Shown: in pieces, positions 62,930 to 64,000 of the stretch
Position numbering within the stretch: the stretch's first letter is position 1
How the letters are laid out: each line of letters begins with the position of its first letter
Origin: Corynebacterium gallinarum
Lineage (GTDB): Bacteria; Actinomycetota; Actinomycetes; Mycobacteriales; Mycobacteriaceae
Assembly (NCBI RefSeq): GCF_014837045.1
Contig: NZ_JACSPR010000004.1
Span: 1-64,000, forward strand
Direction of reading: 5' to 3'
Length of the DNA stretch: 64,000 nucleotides
Position numbers and translations under genes: made by a program
The notes under the pieces: generated by a model
What the model saw: the letters and a program-made list of their open reading frames with translations, nothing else
Told to the model about the DNA's origin: nothing
Databases searched by the model: none

Positions 62930-64000
62930 ATGACTGTTGCCGAACATCCCCCGAGGACAACCAAGGCCCCCGTGATCTCCTGGGCCTTCTGGGACTGGGG
63001 CTCCGCCGCCTTCAATGCGGTCCTGGTGACGTTTATCTTCTCGGTCTATCTCACCGATTCGGTGGGATCCACCCTCCCCTCGGGTAATGCCACCTCGCTG
63101 TATTCCATGGCGGTGGCACTGGCCGGCGTGGTGGTGGCGGTGGTCGCGCCGGTGATGGGCCGACGTTCCGATATCAGGGGCACCCGCCGGGCCTCCCTGC
63201 GCATCTGGACGCTGGTCACGGTCCTCCTGATGTTCAGCCTCTTTGCCGTGAAGAACACCGACCCGGTGTATTTCTGGATCGGTGTGGCGATCATGGCGGT
63301 GGCCAATGTGACCTTCGAATTCGCCGAGGTCCAGTATTACGCGCAGCTCTCCCAGGTCTCGACGGCGAAAACCGTGGGCCGGATCTCCGGATTCGGATGG
63401 TCCATGGGATATTTCGGCGGGATCTTCCTCCTCCTGATCTGTTATTTCGGTTTCGTTGCAGGTGAGGGCGACACCCGTGGTTTCCTCAACATCCCGACGA
63501 AGGAGGGACTGAACATTCGCCTGGTGGCCGTGTTCGCCGCCGTGTGGTTCCTGGTCTCCGCGCTACCCGCACTGTTCCGGATCCCGGAGATCACCCCGCA
63601 GTCCACGGAGGCCAGCCAACCCCGGGGCATCGTGGCCGCCTACGCCGACCTGTTCCAGCAGATCGGGCAACTGTGGCGGAGCAACCGCAACGCGGTGTTC
63701 TTCCTCATCGCCTCGGCGGTGTTCCGCGACGGCCTGGCCGGGGTGTTCACCTTCGGTGCCATCCTGGCGGTCACCGTCTATGGGCTCTCGGCGGGTGATG
63801 TGTTGTTATTCGGTGTCGCGGCCAATGTGATCTCCGCGTTCGGCGCCCTGCTCGGGGGCTTTCTCGACGACCGGATCGGCCCCAAACCCATCATCATCGT
63901 CTCCCTGCTGATCATGGTGGTGGACGTGGCGATCCTCTACTTCGTGGATGGGCCACAGAACTTCTGGATCTTCGGTCTGATCCTGTGTGCGTTTGTGGGG
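62930..64000 (+). CDS. MFS transporter, UMF1/Atg22-like (partial, cut by window end)
   Basis: 357 codons are visible from ATG 62930, open to the end of the window. The start VISWAFWDWGSAAFNAVLVTF is the hallmark of the UMF1 family (bacterial Atg22-like permeases), followed by AVVAPVMGRRSDIRGTRR (motif A) and GRISGFGWSMGYFGG. Substrate unknown. TAGAGT (62917-62922) is seven bases before the ATG, suggesting a leaderless mRNA; the previous gene ends 75 bp upstream. Confidence 0.88.
   Translation, partial: MTVAEHPPRTTKAPVISWAFWDWGSAAFNAVLVTFIFSVYLTDSVGSTLPSGNATSLYSMAVALAGVVVAVVAPVMGRRSDIRGTRRASLRIWTLVTVLLMFSLFAVKNTDPVYFWIGVAIMAVANVTFEFAEVQYYAQLSQVSTAKTVGRISGFGWSMGYFGGIFLLLICYFGFVAGEGDTRGFLNIPTKEGLNIRLVAVFAAVWFLVSALPALFRIPEITPQSTEASQPRGIVAAYADLFQQIGQLWRSNRNAVFFLIASAVFRDGLAGVFTFGAILAVTVYGLSAGDVLLFGVAANVISAFGALLGGFLDDRIGPKPIIIVSLLIMVVDVAILYFVDGPQNFWIFGLILCAFVG

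Overview
The window is a chromosomal segment of a Corynebacterium from the C. glutamicum/C. efficiens group. The evidence is gene content and order recalled from C. glutamicum: murA-pduO-ramA-cysK-cysE-sucCD-cat-dus-phoU-pstBACS-mshD-purM-purF-purL-purQ-purS-nucH-ptrB-purC-purB-purD-phoS-phoR, together with mycothiol synthesis (mshD) and the acetate regulator RamA. Most of the window is G+C-rich (one coding line, 49261-49320, counts 41/60 G+C), which fits a C. efficiens-like genome better than C. glutamicum itself. Species is inference.

Layout. 1-5.6 kb: murA and pduO (divergent), ramA, a long regulatory gap, cysK and cysE, and a small acetyltransferase. 5.7-8.6 kb: sucD-sucC lie between two identical tRNA-Asp genes in a Glu-Asp/Asp-Phe tRNA cluster. 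8.7-10.3 kb: a DsbA-family thiol oxidoreductase and an alpha/beta hydrolase. 10.35-19.56 kb: a five-gene sortase-assembled pilus operon, read right to left as tip adhesin, shaft pilin, sortase, base pilin, sortase, with visibly lower G+C (line 18901-18960: 26/60). It is followed by an A+T-rich gap, an IS256-family transposase remnant and tRNA-Lys. 20.9-24 kb: a CYP152 fatty-acid peroxygenase/decarboxylase-type P450 and the CoA-transferase cat. 24.2-31.5 kb: dus, phoU, a second P450 and the pstSCAB phosphate uptake operon. 31.7-38 kb: mshD, a DUF2993 protein, a lipid-kinase-like protein, a nitrobindin-like protein, a pabC-like lyase, ygfZ and DUF3073, then a 316-bp gap with two large hairpins. 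38.2-58 kb: purine genes purM, purF, purL, purQ, purS, purC, purB and purD, interleaved with lipid-binding, thioesterase, peroxidase, secreted nuclease, peptidase, aminotransferase and porin-like peptide genes. 58-64 kb: an SRPBCC protein, a HIT protein, the PhoS-PhoR two-component system and two MFS exporters, the last cut by the window edge.

How the genes work together. Phosphate starvation is strongly represented: sensor and regulator (phoS-phoR), the high-affinity transporter (pstSCAB, phoU) and an extracellular nuclease (nucH). Nearly the whole de novo purine route from PRPP is present. Acetate and succinyl-CoA metabolism (ramA, sucCD, cat) and cysteine synthesis (cysEK, with an apparent McbR box) complete the core part.

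Most notable points: the pilus island with an unusual large tip adhesin; a P450 with the active-site histidine of the alkene-forming OleT; sucCD framed by duplicated tRNA-Asp genes; an unannotated 49-residue porin-like peptide between purC and purB; a large structured intergenic RNA candidate next to purM; and about twenty start codons with a -10-like hexamer placed for leaderless transcription. Starts given below were chosen from such -10 spacing, ribosome binding sites and family alignment, and often differ from the longest open frame.
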